A stretch of 64,000 nucleotides of DNA, taken from contig NZ_JAFCJS010000010.1 of NCBI RefSeq assembly GCF_018130825.1, positions 62,001-126,000 of the forward strand. Direction: 5' to 3'. This DNA comes from Bradyrhizobium liaoningense. Its GTDB lineage: Bacteria > Pseudomonadota > Alphaproteobacteria > Rhizobiales > Xanthobacteraceae. Position 1 is the first letter of the stretch; each line of letters starts with the position of its first letter. The position numbers were made by a program, and so were the translations under genes. Below are positions 17,457-26,167 of the stretch, piece by piece. The notes beneath the pieces are model-generated. The model made no database searches, was not told where the DNA came from, and saw nothing but the letters and a program-made list of their open reading frames with translations.

Positions 17457-17510
17457 TTTTGACGCGTTTTCTTCACGCGAACCGGTATCCACTTCGCTCG
17501 AAAACGCTTT
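17457..17510. repeat. Dispersed repeat family G copy 1
   Basis: A 54-bp element running TTTTGACGCGTTTTCTTCAC ... CTTCGCTCGAAAACGCTTT. A near-identical copy in the opposite orientation is at 25661-25709. It starts nine bases after the SDR stop. The ends are a partial inverted repeat (TTTTGACGCGTTTTC / GAAAACGCTTT). Confidence 0.85.
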
Positions 17511-17641
17511 GAAGACAGCCCTTCGCGACCGTAGTGGCCCGGAGCTTGCTTCAGTAGTGCGGCATGTGTGCGCAAACTCACACGATGTTAACCATCGCTT
17601 AGCTATGCTGGCGGTCTGAACCGATAGCACTCGCAGAGGCC

Positions 17642-18436
17642 ATGTCGTTCCGGACGGACAGGTTTGGTGGCGCAGGAGTGGTGCCCTTCCGAAAGAAGGC
17701 GCCGAGCGCCGCCGCCTCCGAAAACCGGTTGCCGGTTCTGATCGTTCTGCATCAGGAATCCTCGACACCCGGCCGCGTCGGCAATGCGCTGCGCGCGCTC
17801 GGGCATCGCCTCGACATCCGTCGTCCCCGCTTCGGCGATCCCCTGCCCGAAACCCTCGACCGGCATGCCGGCGCCGTGTTCTTCGGCGGCCCGATGAGCG
17901 CCAACGATCCCGACGACTACATCCGCCGCGAGATCGACTGGATCGAAATTCCGCTTCGCGAACAGCGACCGTTCCTCGGCATCTGCCTGGGCGCGCAGAT
18001 GCTGGCGATGCAGCTCGGGGCTCGCGTCGCGCCGCATGCGGAGGCGCTGACCCAGATCGGCTATTACCCGATTCGTCCGACGGCGGCGGGACACGCGCTC
18101 TGCCCGGACTGGCCGGCGCAAGTCTATCACTGGCACCGCGAGGGATTCACGTTGCCCGTCGGTGCCGAACTGCTTGCGGAAGGCGATGATTTTCCGATCC
18201 AGGCCTATCGCGCCGGCAATGCCTTCGGCGTGCAGTTTCATCCCGATGTGACCTACGCGATGATGCATTGCTGGACCACGCGCGGCTATGATGGCCTGAA
18301 CGCACCCGGCGCGCGCGAGCGACATCATCACTTTGCGGACCGGGCCGTGTATGACGCGGCGGAGCGCGCCTGGCTCGACCATTTCATCGACGGCTGGCTG
18401 GCGCGCCGGCCGGTGCTGGCGCAAGCCGCCGAGTGA
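17642..18436 (+). CDS. Class I glutamine amidotransferase-like protein
   Basis: A 264-residue GATase1 protein resembling the glutaminase half of GMP synthase (GuaA-like, COG0518). The nucleophile is in FLGICLGAQML (Cys115) and the catalytic His in VQFHPDVT (His200). The usual third residue Glu of FHPE is Asp202 here, a conservative change. The substrate-gating GGP is present in FFGGPMSAND. There is no ATP-pyrophosphatase partner domain, so it may hydrolyse gamma-glutamyl compounds or act with a partner elsewhere. It begins with a 30-residue extension before the core domain; an internal start is possible. Confidence 0.82.
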   Translation: MSFRTDRFGGAGVVPFRKKAPSAAASENRLPVLIVLHQESSTPGRVGNALRALGHRLDIRRPRFGDPLPETLDRHAGAVFFGGPMSANDPDDYIRREIDWIEIPLREQRPFLGICLGAQMLAMQLGARVAPHAEALTQIGYYPIRPTAAGHALCPDWPAQVYHWHREGFTLPVGAELLAEGDDFPIQAYRAGNAFGVQFHPDVTYAMMHCWTTRGYDGLNAPGARERHHHFADRAVYDAAERAWLDHFIDGWLARRPVLAQAAE

Positions 18437-18560
18437 TCGCGCCTTCGCGCAGGTCCTTCGCATAAGGCCTTGGCGCAAGTCCTTCTCCCATCCCTGGATA
18501 TGCTAGGCTCGTTCGTAACGAGCGCGCGCGAACGCGTGCCGGCAGCAAAGGGAGAGCGTC

Positions 18561-19373
18561 ATGGGCTACGAACACATTCTCTATGAGGTGAGCGACAAGA
18601 TCGCGACCATCACGCTCAATCGCCCCGATCGCATGAATGCCTGGACGCCGGTCATGGAGCGCAACGTGCGTCATGCGATGGAAGCCTCAAACGCCGACGA
18701 CAATGTCCGTGTCATCGTGCTGACAGGCGCCGGCCGCGCCTTCTGTGCCGGCGCAGACATGGATGCACTGAAGGGCCTCGATCCCGATGACGTCAGGCGC
18801 GCAACGAACCTGCCGCCGTTCGACATGAACCGCCGGCCCGACTGGCAGACGCGCTACGGCTTCTATCCGTCGATCAAGAAGCCCGTCATCGCCATGCTCA
18901 ACGGCGCGACCGCCGGCATCGGTCTCGTCCATGCGCTTTATTGCGACCTGCGTTTTGCAGCCGACAACACCGTGTTCACGACGGCCTTCGCACGGCGCGG
19001 GCTGATCGCCGAGCACGGCATCAGCTGGATGTTGCCGCGCATCGTCGGCCACGCCAATGCGATGGATCTGCTGCTTTCGGCACGCCGCGTTTCGAGCGAG
19101 GAAGCGCTGCGGATCGGACTGGTCAACCGGCTCTGCCCGCCCGAGCAGCTGCGCGAGGAGACTTACGCCTATGCGCGCGACCTCGCCGATTTCGTCTCGC
19201 CGAGCGCGATGGCCGTGATCAAGCGCCAGCTCTACGATGTCCCGTTCCAGACGCTCGCGGAGGCGACGATCGAGGCCAACAGGGAAATGATGGTGGCGCT
19301 GGCAGGCAGTGATTTCCGCGAGGGGGTCGCGAGCTTCATGGAGAAGCGGCCGCCAAGGTTTACGGGGAGGTAG
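18561..19373 (+). CDS. Enoyl-CoA hydratase/isomerase family protein
   Basis: A 270-residue crotonase-fold protein. The N-terminal core has ITLNRPDRMNAW; the oxyanion-hole segments are GAGRAFCAGADMDAL and NGATAGIGL. A Glu that could serve as acid/base is present in the LIAEHGISW region, as in hydratases. The reaction is probably hydration or isomerisation of an enoyl-CoA in fatty-acid or aromatic breakdown; exact substrate unknown. A good AGGGAGAG ribosome site precedes the ATG. No other beta-oxidation gene is adjacent. Confidence 0.9.
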   Translation: MGYEHILYEVSDKIATITLNRPDRMNAWTPVMERNVRHAMEASNADDNVRVIVLTGAGRAFCAGADMDALKGLDPDDVRRATNLPPFDMNRRPDWQTRYGFYPSIKKPVIAMLNGATAGIGLVHALYCDLRFAADNTVFTTAFARRGLIAEHGISWMLPRIVGHANAMDLLLSARRVSSEEALRIGLVNRLCPPEQLREETYAYARDLADFVSPSAMAVIKRQLYDVPFQTLAEATIEANREMMVALAGSDFREGVASFMEKRPPRFTGR

Positions 19374-19424
19374 GGGGAGATTTGCGGATAGAGCCCGCCG
19401 TCGCCCTTCGGGCCATGGCGGGGC

Positions 19425-19496
19425 AGCCTTCGCTCACTTCGCTACGATGGACTTCCCCAGGGTTGCCTAGCCGAAGCTCGCGAAGCGAGCGAAGGC

Positions 19497-19497
<1 letters not shown>
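19425..19497. repeat. Inverted repeat next to tRNA-Ala
   Basis: The arm AGCCTTCGCTCACTTCGC at the left pairs with GCGAAGCGAGCGAAGGCT at the right with one mismatch and a loop of about 37 bases. It lies immediately 3' of tRNA-Ala (which is on the minus strand) and reaches its CCA, so it could help end or process that transcript. The stretch 19374-19424 shows nothing else. Confidence 0.65.
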
Positions 19498-19572
<75 letters not shown>

Positions 19573-19703
19573 TTTGCTGGCCGCTCTGGTGAACGCGGCC
19601 GACAACCGGGCGCCATTTAAGTCCCTGCCAAGGTCAAGTCAAGGACGGGTGTAACCCGGTTTTAGCCATTCCGGCGTCCGAACTTCCCTTGTTTGGGCGG
19701 GGG

Positions 19704-19729
19704 GGAACCGATATCTAGCAAAAGGCGTC
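19704..19729 (+). promoter_or_regulatory. Possible EcfG-type promoter before yggT
   Basis: GGAAC at 19704-19708, a 17-base spacer and CGTC at 19726-19729 resemble the general-stress sigma EcfG promoter (GGAAC-N16/17-CGTT) except for the last base. It would start transcription about 40 bases before yggT. This is a pattern match only. Confidence 0.25.
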
Positions 19730-19777
19730 AATCCCGACCGAAGCCAGAGTTTTCAATAGCCAGAGGCCTCAAAAGCC

Positions 19778-20068
19778 ATGCGTGCCGTTCTCGACATCGT
19801 CATCATCGTGCTCGACCTCTACGTCTGGCTGTTGATCGCCTCCGCGATCCTGTCCTGGCTGATTGCCTTCAACGTCGTGAACACGCGTAACCAGTTCGTG
19901 TCGGCGGTGGCGGAGTTCCTGTACCGGATCACCGAGCCGCTGCTGGCGCCGATTCGCAATTTCCTGCCCAGCCTCGGCGGTCTCGACATCTCGCCGATCA
20001 TCCTGATCCTGATCATCATGTTCATCGAGCGGGTGATCCTGTACTACATCTACCCGAACGTGATCTGA
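19778..20068 (+). CDS. YggT family membrane protein
   Basis: A 96-residue integral membrane protein with two hydrophobic spans (about residues 2-30 and 64-90) flanking FLYRITEPLLAPIRNFLPSLGG, the conserved amphipathic motif of the YggT/YlmG family. Homologues affect membrane protein or division-site organisation and osmotic resistance; the molecular role is not settled. It is followed after 15 bases by the DUF167 gene, the same pairing (yggT-yggU) found in E. coli, then by folD. Confidence 0.93.
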   Translation: MRAVLDIVIIVLDLYVWLLIASAILSWLIAFNVVNTRNQFVSAVAEFLYRITEPLLAPIRNFLPSLGGLDISPIILILIIMFIERVILYYIYPNVI

Positions 20069-20083
20069 GCAGGCTGGAGCGCC

Positions 20084-20443
20084 TTGGTCGCGAACGAGGC
20101 TCGCAAGGAACCCTGGCGTTATTCCGCCGCTGGAATCAGCATCGCGCTGCGGGTGACGCCGCGCGGCGGCCGCGACGGCATCGACGGAATCGAGCAATTG
20201 GCCGATGGCCGCAGCGTGCTCAAGGTACGGGTGCGGGCCATTGCCGATGGTGGCGAGGCCAACAAGGCCGTTCTGGTCCTGTTGGCAAAATCGCTCGGGG
20301 TGCCCAAAGCCAGCGTGAAACTGCTATCCGGAGCCACTTCGCGGCTGAAGCAGATCGCGGTCGACGGCGATCCGGCGCGGCTGGGCGAGGCCTTGCGCCA
20401 GCTCGTCCAGGCCAAAGCGGCAGACGCCAAATCGACAGACTGA
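20084..20443 (+). CDS. DUF167 (YggU) family protein
   Basis: A 119-residue small cytoplasmic protein matching the DUF167/UPF0235 fold: ISIALRVTPRGGRDGIDGI, VRVRAIADGGEANKAVL and VKLLSGATSRLKQIAV are its conserved blocks. Function is unknown. The likely start is the TTG at 20084, since no ATG precedes the conserved core. It lies between yggT and folD in an evident three-gene operon. Confidence 0.9.
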   Translation: MVANEARKEPWRYSAAGISIALRVTPRGGRDGIDGIEQLADGRSVLKVRVRAIADGGEANKAVLVLLAKSLGVPKASVKLLSGATSRLKQIAVDGDPARLGEALRQLVQAKAADAKSTD

Positions 20444-20452
20444 GGAACTGAC

Positions 20453-21337
20453 ATGACCGCCAAGATCATCGATGGAAAAGTCATCGCCGCGGAACTCCGC
20501 GCCCGCGTTGCCGACGAGGTCGCGCGGGTCAAGCGCGAGCACAATCTGGTGCCGGGCCTAGCGGTGGTGCTGGTCGGCAGCGACCCCGCCAGCGAGGTCT
20601 ATGTCCGCTCCAAGCACACCCAGACCCAGGCCGCCGGCATGGCCTCGTTCGAGCACAAGCTGCCGGCCGACGTCTCGCAAGCGGACTTGCTGGCCGTCGT
20701 CGCAAAGCTCAACCGCGATCCGGCCGTGCACGGCATTCTGGTGCAATTGCCGCTGCCGAAGGGGCTGAACACCGAGGCCGTCATCAACGCCATCGATCCC
20801 GCCAAGGATGTCGACGGCCTGCATCCGAACAATGCCGGCCGTCTCGCCGGCGGCTTCGAGGCACTGTCGCCCTGCACGCCGCTCGGCTGCATCATCCTGA
20901 CCAAGAGCGTGCATGCCTCGCTCGAAGGCATGAACGCCATCGTCATCGGCCGCTCCAACCTGGTCGGCCGCCCGCTGGTGCAATTGCTGCTGAACGAGAA
21001 CGCCACGGTGACCATTGCGCATTCGCGCTCGCGCGATCTGCCCGGCCTCGTGAAGCGCGCCGACCTCGTCTACGCCGCCGTCGGCAAGCCGGAGATGGTG
21101 CGCGCCGACTGGTTGAAGCCGGGTGCGACCGTGATCGATGTCGGCATCAACCGCATCCCGAAGGAGGACGGCAAGACGCGCCTCGTCGGCGACGTCGCCT
21201 ATCAGGAAGCGCTTGGCGTGGCCGGTGCCATCACGCCGGTGCCGGGCGGCGTCGGTCAGATGACGGTGGCGTGTCTCTTGGTGAATACGCTGCGCGCGGC
21301 CTGCGCGATCGCCGGCCTGCCGAAGCCGGCGGTGTAG
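20453..21337 (+). CDS. folD: Bifunctional methylenetetrahydrofolate dehydrogenase/cyclohydrolase
   Basis: A 294-residue enzyme interconverting 5,10-methylene- and 10-formyl-tetrahydrofolate with NADP. The signature pieces are YVRSKHTQTQAAGM (catalytic Lys), VQLPLPKGLN, GRSNLVGRPLVQLL in the Rossmann part and TPVPGGVGQMT near the end. Length is normal. It begins nine bases after the DUF167 gene. An inverted repeat starts eight bases after its stop and fills the gap to the convergent ppa gene. Confidence 0.97.
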   Translation: MTAKIIDGKVIAAELRARVADEVARVKREHNLVPGLAVVLVGSDPASEVYVRSKHTQTQAAGMASFEHKLPADVSQADLLAVVAKLNRDPAVHGILVQLPLPKGLNTEAVINAIDPAKDVDGLHPNNAGRLAGGFEALSPCTPLGCIILTKSVHASLEGMNAIVIGRSNLVGRPLVQLLLNENATVTIAHSRSRDLPGLVKRADLVYAAVGKPEMVRADWLKPGATVIDVGINRIPKEDGKTRLVGDVAYQEALGVAGAITPVPGGVGQMTVACLLVNTLRAACAIAGLPKPAV

Positions 21338-21344
21338 GTTTTTA

Positions 21345-21476
21345 CCTCGCCCCGCTTGCGGGGAGAGGTCGGATTGCGAAGCAATCCGGGTGAGGGGGAC
21401 TCTCCGCGAGTCAGCTGTCGCCGTCCTCGCGGAGAGTCCCCCTCACCCCAACCCTCTCCCCGCAAGCGGGGCGAGG
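21345..21476. repeat. Inverted repeat family F copy 1
   Basis: CTCGCCCCGCTTGCGGGGAG at the left is mirrored by CTCTCCCCGCAAGCGGGGCG at the right; inside, CTCTCCGCGAG faces CTCGCGGAGAG. The whole 130-bp region between the stops of folD and ppa is this nested palindrome, so it probably also separates the two transcripts. Confidence 0.8.
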
Positions 21477-21484
21477 GGGAAGGA

Positions 21485-22021
21485 TCAGCCCTTCTTCTTC
21501 TTCTCGCGCTCGATGCCCTCGAGGATCAGCTTGTGCGCTTCCTCCGGGCCGCCCCAGCGCAGGATCTTCACCCACTTGCCCTTCTCGAGATCCTTGTAGT
21601 GCTCGAAGAAGTGCTGGATCTGCTGCAGCGTGATGTCGGGCAGGTCGGAATACGACTTCACCTTGTCGTAGCGCTGCGTCAGCTTCGACGACGGCACCGC
21701 CAGGATCTTCTCGTCGCCGCCGGCTTCGTCCTCCATGAACAGCACGCCGACCGGGCGCACGCTCATGACGGCGCCGGGAATGATGGCGCGGGTGTTGATG
21801 ATCAGCACGTCGCAGGGGTCGCCGTCGTCCGACAGCGTGTGCGGGATGAAGCCGTAGTTACCGGGGTAGCGCATCGGCGTGTACAGGAAGCGGTCGACCA
21901 CCAGCGTGCCGGCCTCCTTGTCCATCTCGTACTTGATCGGTTCGCCGCCCACGGGGACTTCGATGACGACGTTGACATCTTGGGGGACGTTTTTTCCGAT
22001 CGAGATAGCATCGATACGCAT
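21485..22021 (-). CDS. ppa: Inorganic pyrophosphatase
   Basis: A 178-residue soluble family I pyrophosphatase that hydrolyses PPi made by biosynthetic reactions. It starts MRIDAISIGKNVPQDVNVVI, has the E-x-P-x-G-x2-IKYE active-site start (EVPVGGEPIKYEMDK), YPGNYGFIPHT and the metal-binding signature DDGDPCDVLI. All three signature aspartates are present. The gene has no close partner on its strand. Confidence 0.97.
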   Translation of the reverse strand: MRIDAISIGKNVPQDVNVVIEVPVGGEPIKYEMDKEAGTLVVDRFLYTPMRYPGNYGFIPHTLSDDGDPCDVLIINTRAIIPGAVMSVRPVGVLFMEDEAGGDEKILAVPSSKLTQRYDKVKSYSDLPDITLQQIQHFFEHYKDLEKGKWVKILRWGGPEEAHKLILEGIEREKKKKG

Positions 22022-22199
22022 TCAAGGCTCCGTTGTTGCCGAGGTTAAATCGCGCCCGGCAGCGATTTTGGCGCTGTCATACGCGGGCTTGGCCCGCCAA
22101 TCCATCGTGTTTTTGTGAAATAATGAATCCAGCGATCACCGGCGCATTGGGCGGGCGGTATCGAAGGAAGGAAAGCGCTGCCGGCCGGATTTCAGCAGC

Positions 22200-22709
22200 T
22201 CAATTGGTCCAAGCGAAGGCAACCTTGTCGAGCGACTTCGGCCCGAAACGCTCCGAGGAGCGCGCCACCATGCGGCCACCCAGGGCACGGTAGAACTCGG
22301 TCGCGGGATCGTTGTCCGAGAGCGCCCACACCACCATGCTCTTCAGGCCGCTCTGCATCAGGTCGCGGCGAGCTGCGGCGAACAGCCTGCGGCCGAAGCC
22401 GAGGCCCTGAAACTCGGGGCGCAGATACAGCTCGTAGATCTCGCCGTCGAAGTGCAGGCTGCGCGCGCGGTTGCGGCCGTAATTCGCATAACCCGCGATC
22501 TTGTCGCCGAACACCAGAACGCTGACGCGGCTGCCCTTGCGGATAGCGCTGTCCCACCACTGCGGACCGCGGCGGTTGATCAGCTTCTCCAGCTCGGCGC
22601 CGGGAATGATGCCCTGATAGGCCGAACGCCAGGCTTCGTCATGCGTCGATGCCACCGCAGATGCATCTGCAGCTTTGGCCGGCCGGACCTCGATCAGGGT
22701 TGTGCTCAT
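22200..22709 (-). CDS. GNAT family N-acetyltransferase
   Basis: A 169-residue protein with the GNAT fold: IEVRPAKAADASAVASTHDEAW at the N-terminus, and the acetyl-CoA loop around PEFQGLGFGRRLFAAAR (Q/R-x2-G-x-G/A type). GGRMVARSSERFGPKSLDKVAFAW ends the domain. The acceptor is unknown; it may be a small amine or protein N-terminus. I take the ATG at 22709, matching the domain start; the frame extends twelve codons upstream. The gap on its 3' side to ppa (22022-22199) shows nothing notable. Confidence 0.85.
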   Translation of the reverse strand: MSTTLIEVRPAKAADASAVASTHDEAWRSAYQGIIPGAELEKLINRRGPQWWDSAIRKGSRVSVLVFGDKIAGYANYGRNRARSLHFDGEIYELYLRPEFQGLGFGRRLFAAARRDLMQSGLKSMVVWALSDNDPATEFYRALGGRMVARSSERFGPKSLDKVAFAWTN

Positions 22710-22971
22710 GGACGCGATCAAATCAAGTCGCCGCGCCGGCGGCAAGACCTATCGTTAATTATCGGTTAACCTGTGGACTTTCTGCATCAGTATTGTGGCC
22801 ATGTTGTACCGAAAGAGGACAAGCCGCTGCTTTGAACGGCAACCCCCTGCCACGCGTCGGTGCAAAACTGCGTCGCGGCAACCAATGAACGGCAATGGCA
22901 ACGCAGAAAGTCCGCCCAGAATGATTCGTTCCTACTAGTCTGGTGCTGTCCGTGCTCGCCTTTGGCCATTC

Positions 22972-23871
22972 ATGCGGCTCTTCAACATCCTTGCGCTCCT
23001 GTCTCTGCTGACCCTGCTGACCGCGTCGCCTCTGTGCGCCCAGGTCACGTTCGGTGCAGCGGGCGCGGAGGGCGAGCCGTTTCGCCGGCAGGAATGGCGT
23101 GTGCCCTCGCCGGAGGCCGGCATCGCCGCGCATGCGCTGCTGTTTCGTCCCGCTGGCGCCGGTCCATTCCGGCTTGCGGTCATCGCGCACGCTTCGACAC
23201 AGAATGCGTTGCGTCGTGCGCAAATGCCGCAACCGGAATACCGCCCGCTCGCAGCGTTCCTCGTCGCGCGCGGATTTGCCGTGCTGGTGCCGGAGCGGCT
23301 CGGCCATGGTGCGACCGGCGGCCGCTATGTCGAGGACCAGGGAGATTGCGACGAGCCTGACTATGCGCGCTCCGGCCGCGCGACGGCCGAAGAAATCGCG
23401 CTCGCGCTGGACTATTTGCGAAAGCAGGACTTTATCCGCAAGGATGCCGCGATCGTGATCGGCCATTCCGCCGGTGGATGGGGCGCGCTGGCGCTCGCGA
23501 ATGCCGATCCAAAGGCGATCTCCCCGATCACGGTGTTTGCGCCGGGGCGCGGCGGCCACGCCAATGACGAGCCAAACCGGATCTGTGCGTCACATGCGCT
23601 GCTGGCGGCGGCAGCCGAATTCGGCAAGACGGCGCGCATTCCCGTCACATGGTTCGTGGCAAGCAATGACAGTTATTTTGCGCCGGCATTCTCGAAGTCG
23701 TTGGCAGATGCCTTTCGCGGCGCCGGCGGGAAGGTCGATTTCCGCACATTGCCCGCCGTGGGCGACGAGGGGCATGGGATGATCGAGACTGACGCCGGCG
23801 TGAAAGCCGCGGGCATCGACCTCGAACGTGCGCTGAACCAGTCGAAACCAATGGCGACCAAGAAGCCATGA
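22972..23871 (+). CDS. Secreted alpha/beta hydrolase (dienelactone hydrolase-like)
   Basis: A 299-residue protein with a signal peptide (MRLFNILALLSLLTLLTA, cleavage near CAQ). It carries VIAHAS at the oxyanion hole, the nucleophile elbow VIGHSAGGWG (Ser166) and a likely catalytic His in DEGHGMIE near the C-terminus. It is probably a periplasmic esterase or peptidase-like hydrolase; the substrate is unknown. Its stop overlaps the DUF2269 start by four bases, and that gene in turn overlaps or abuts the SDR-DoxX gene, so the three form one operon. The 262-bp region upstream is divergent from the GNAT gene and shows no clear site. Confidence 0.82.
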   Translation: MRLFNILALLSLLTLLTASPLCAQVTFGAAGAEGEPFRRQEWRVPSPEAGIAAHALLFRPAGAGPFRLAVIAHASTQNALRRAQMPQPEYRPLAAFLVARGFAVLVPERLGHGATGGRYVEDQGDCDEPDYARSGRATAEEIALALDYLRKQDFIRKDAAIVIGHSAGGWGALALANADPKAISPITVFAPGRGGHANDEPNRICASHALLAAAAEFGKTARIPVTWFVASNDSYFAPAFSKSLADAFRGAGGKVDFRTLPAVGDEGHGMIETDAGVKAAGIDLERALNQSKPMATKKP

Positions 23872-24335
23872 CGCTGTATTTCCTGGTCAAATTTTTCCAT
23901 GTGCTCGGCGCCATCGTCATCCTCGGCACCGGGACCGGCATCGCCTTCTTCATGCTGATGGCGCATCGCTCGCAGGATGCGGCGTTCATCGCGCGCACCG
24001 CTTCGGTGGTGGTGATCGCGGATGCGATCTTCACGCTGTCGGCCGTGATCCTCCAGCCGGTCAGCGGCGGCCTGCTGATGCTGCTCTCCGCGACGCCGAT
24101 CACGGAGCGCTGGCTGCTGGTCTCGCTCGCGCTCTATGCCATTGCCGGCTTGTTCTGGGTGCCGGTCGTCTTCATGCAGATCGAGATGCGCGATCTCGCG
24201 CGCAAGGCTGCCGATCAACGCGCGGCGCTGCCGGAACGCTATTTCGTGCTGTTCCGCCGCTGGTTCGCGTTCGGCTTCCCCGGCTTCGGAGCGACGATGC
24301 TGATCCTCTGGCTGATGATTGCAAAGCCGTTTTGA
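23868..24335 (+). CDS. DUF2269 family membrane protein
   Basis: A 155-residue protein with four predicted membrane segments (about 5-27, 45-70, 80-105 and 130-152) and the family opening YFLVKFFHVLGAIVILGTGTG. The conserved His in FFHVLG and the GTG repeat are typical of this integral membrane family of unknown function. It sits between a periplasmic hydrolase and a fused SDR-DoxX membrane protein, with overlaps on both sides, which suggests they work on one membrane-associated task. Confidence 0.87.
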   Translation: MTLYFLVKFFHVLGAIVILGTGTGIAFFMLMAHRSQDAAFIARTASVVVIADAIFTLSAVILQPVSGGLLMLLSATPITERWLLVSLALYAIAGLFWVPVVFMQIEMRDLARKAADQRAALPERYFVLFRRWFAFGFPGFGATMLILWLMIAKPF

Positions 24336-24343
24336 GCGACGCG

Positions 24344-25660
24344 ATGATGAAAACCATTTTAGTGCTCGGCGCCTCCGGCCTGATCGGCCGCTTCGTCACC
24401 GACGATTTGCGCGCGCGGAGTTTTCGCGTGATCGGTGTGGCCCGCAGCTTGTCGCCGGCGCAGACGATGAGCGGGCTGGACATCGAGCTGCCGATCCTCT
24501 CGCTCGACGTGGCAGCGCTGACGCACCTTCTCAGCGAGCACTCCGTCGACCTCGTCGTGAACTGCCTCGGCGTGCTCCAGGACGGACCCGGCAGCGATAC
24601 GGGCGCCGTGCATCGCGATTTCGTCGCGCGCCTGCTTCAGGCCGTCGCCGACAGCGGCCGCGCGATCCGGCTGGTGCACATCTCGATTCCCGGCACTGCT
24701 GAGACCGATCGGACAGCCTTTGCGACGACCAAGCGCGAGGCCGAACGGCTGATCGCGGCATCCGGCATTCCCTACGCCATCCTGCGCCCCGGCTTCGTGG
24801 TCGCTCCGTCCGCCTACGGTGGCAGTGCGATGCTGCGCGCACTCGCTGCCTTTCCGCTGGACCTGCCGGAAAAGGAAATGGCGACGCCATTTCAGCCCGT
24901 TGCGGTCGAGGATATCTCGGCCACCATCGCCTGGCTCGCCGCGCGCGATATCGACGATGCCTCCGTCAAAGCCGTGACTTGGGATCTGATGCAGGCAGAG
25001 CCCGTCAGCATGGCCGGCGTCATCAAGCAGTTTCGCCATGCGTTCGGCACGGCCGGCTGGCCGCGCCTCCCAATGCCGACCTTCATGCTCGATCTCGGGG
25101 CAAAGATCGGCGATTTCGCCAATTATCTCGGCTGGATGCCGCCGATGCGTTCCACCGCGATCGCTGAGCTCCGTCGCGGCGTGACGGGCGATCCGTCAGT
25201 CTGGATCGCCGCGACAAGCATCGCGCCGAAGACGCTGGCAGAGACGATCGGGCGCCACCCCGCCACCATCCAGGACAAATGGTTCGCGCGGCTGTTCCTG
25301 GTCAAGGCGCTGATCGTCGCGAGCCTGGTCGCGTTCTGGCTCGTCTCCGGCTTCGTCGCGCTGTTCGTGTCCTACCGCGCCGCCGCCGGCATCTTGACCG
25401 CACACAATTTTCCGCCCGCGCTGGTCGATCCCATCACCATCGGCACCAGCCTGATGGACATGAGCATCGGCGTGCTGATCGCCTTCCGCCGCACCGCGGC
25501 CGTCGGCCTGGCGGCGGGCATTGTGGCGTCGCTCGGTTATATGGTCGGCGCGGCGATGCTGACGCCCGACCTCTGGATCGAGCCGCTCGGTGCGCTGGTG
25601 AAGACGGGGCCGGCGATCGTGCTGATGCTGGTCGCACTCCTGATGCTGGATAACCGATAG
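24344..25660 (+). CDS. NAD(P)-binding epimerase-like protein fused to DoxX-like membrane domain
   Basis: A 438-residue fusion. Residues 1-285 are an atypical SDR: the nucleotide motif is VLGASGLIGRFV near the start, a second conserved block is LVVNCLGVLQ, and no Y-x3-K is evident, as in NmrA/NAD-dependent-epimerase-like proteins. From about residue 295 four membrane helices form a DoxX-like (DoxX_3) module, including RLFLVKALIVASLVAFWLVS. The fusion is known in proteobacteria; the substrate is not. ATG at 24344 chosen; a TTG at 24332 would overlap the upstream stop. A family G repeat begins directly after the stop codon. Confidence 0.85.
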   Translation: MMKTILVLGASGLIGRFVTDDLRARSFRVIGVARSLSPAQTMSGLDIELPILSLDVAALTHLLSEHSVDLVVNCLGVLQDGPGSDTGAVHRDFVARLLQAVADSGRAIRLVHISIPGTAETDRTAFATTKREAERLIAASGIPYAILRPGFVVAPSAYGGSAMLRALAAFPLDLPEKEMATPFQPVAVEDISATIAWLAARDIDDASVKAVTWDLMQAEPVSMAGVIKQFRHAFGTAGWPRLPMPTFMLDLGAKIGDFANYLGWMPPMRSTAIAELRRGVTGDPSVWIAATSIAPKTLAETIGRHPATIQDKWFARLFLVKALIVASLVAFWLVSGFVALFVSYRAAAGILTAHNFPPALVDPITIGTSLMDMSIGVLIAFRRTAAVGLAAGIVASLGYMVGAAMLTPDLWIEPLGALVKTGPAIVLMLVALLMLDNR

Positions 25661-25709
25661 CGTTTTCGAGCGAAGTGGATCCCGGTTCGCGTGAAGAAAA
25701 CGCGTCAAA
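25661..25709. repeat. Dispersed repeat family G copy 2
   Basis: The reverse complement of the element at 17457-17510 with two or three differences: CGTTTTCGAGCGAAGTGGAT ... GAAGAAAACGCGTCAAAG. It begins at the base after one stop codon and ends 11 bases before the start of the DCC oxidoreductase, so it fills the whole intergenic space and forms the 5' leader of the next gene. Confidence 0.88.
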
Positions 25710-25720
25710 GAGAGAAGCTG

Positions 25721-26128
25721 ATGCCAAAATGGCCAGACGATGATGTCATCCTGTTCGACGGCGTCTGCATCTTCTGCTCGCGCTGGGTGCGCTTCGTCGC
25801 CAAACGCGATACGCAGAAGAGGTTTCGTTTCACGCCGGTTCAATCGGATTACGGGGCGCGGTTGGCGCGCACGTTCGGCATCGACCCCGGCGATCCCGAC
25901 ACCAACGCCGTCGTCCATGGCGGCGAAGTGTTCATGAAGTCGGACGCCGCACTGACGGTGCTGTCACAGCTCCCCGGCTGGGGCTGGGTGCGTACATTAC
26001 TCGTTGTGCCAAAGCCGCTGCGGGACCCCGTCTACAGCCTCATCGCGCGCAACCGCTATCGCATCTTCGGGAAGTACGATGCGTGCTTCGTGCCCGATGC
26101 CGATTTGCGGGCGCGGGTGATTGAGTGA
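25721..26128 (+). CDS. DCC family thiol-disulfide oxidoreductase (DUF393)
   Basis: A 135-residue protein beginning with the defining motif of the DCC1-like family, ILFDGVCIFCSRWV, where Cys16 and Cys19 form a CxxC redox pair. The later family element LPGWGWVRTLLVVPKPLRD and the final R-x2-IFGKYDAC are also present. Predicted thioredoxin-like fold; partner unknown. ATG at 25721 is preceded by AGAGAGAAG, which lies at the edge of a dispersed repeat. A longer frame starts inside the repeat and is not preferred. Confidence 0.9.
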   Translation: MPKWPDDDVILFDGVCIFCSRWVRFVAKRDTQKRFRFTPVQSDYGARLARTFGIDPGDPDTNAVVHGGEVFMKSDAALTVLSQLPGWGWVRTLLVVPKPLRDPVYSLIARNRYRIFGKYDACFVPDADLRARVIE

Positions 26129-26167
26129 TGCGACAGTTCGAGGGGGCGGTGGCACCACAAATTCGGT

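Noticed and set aside
17566..17583. GTGTG-N8-CACAC upstream of the amidotransferase as a further CRP site
   Set aside because: The spacing is two bases too long for TGTGA-N6-TCACA and only part of each half-site matches.
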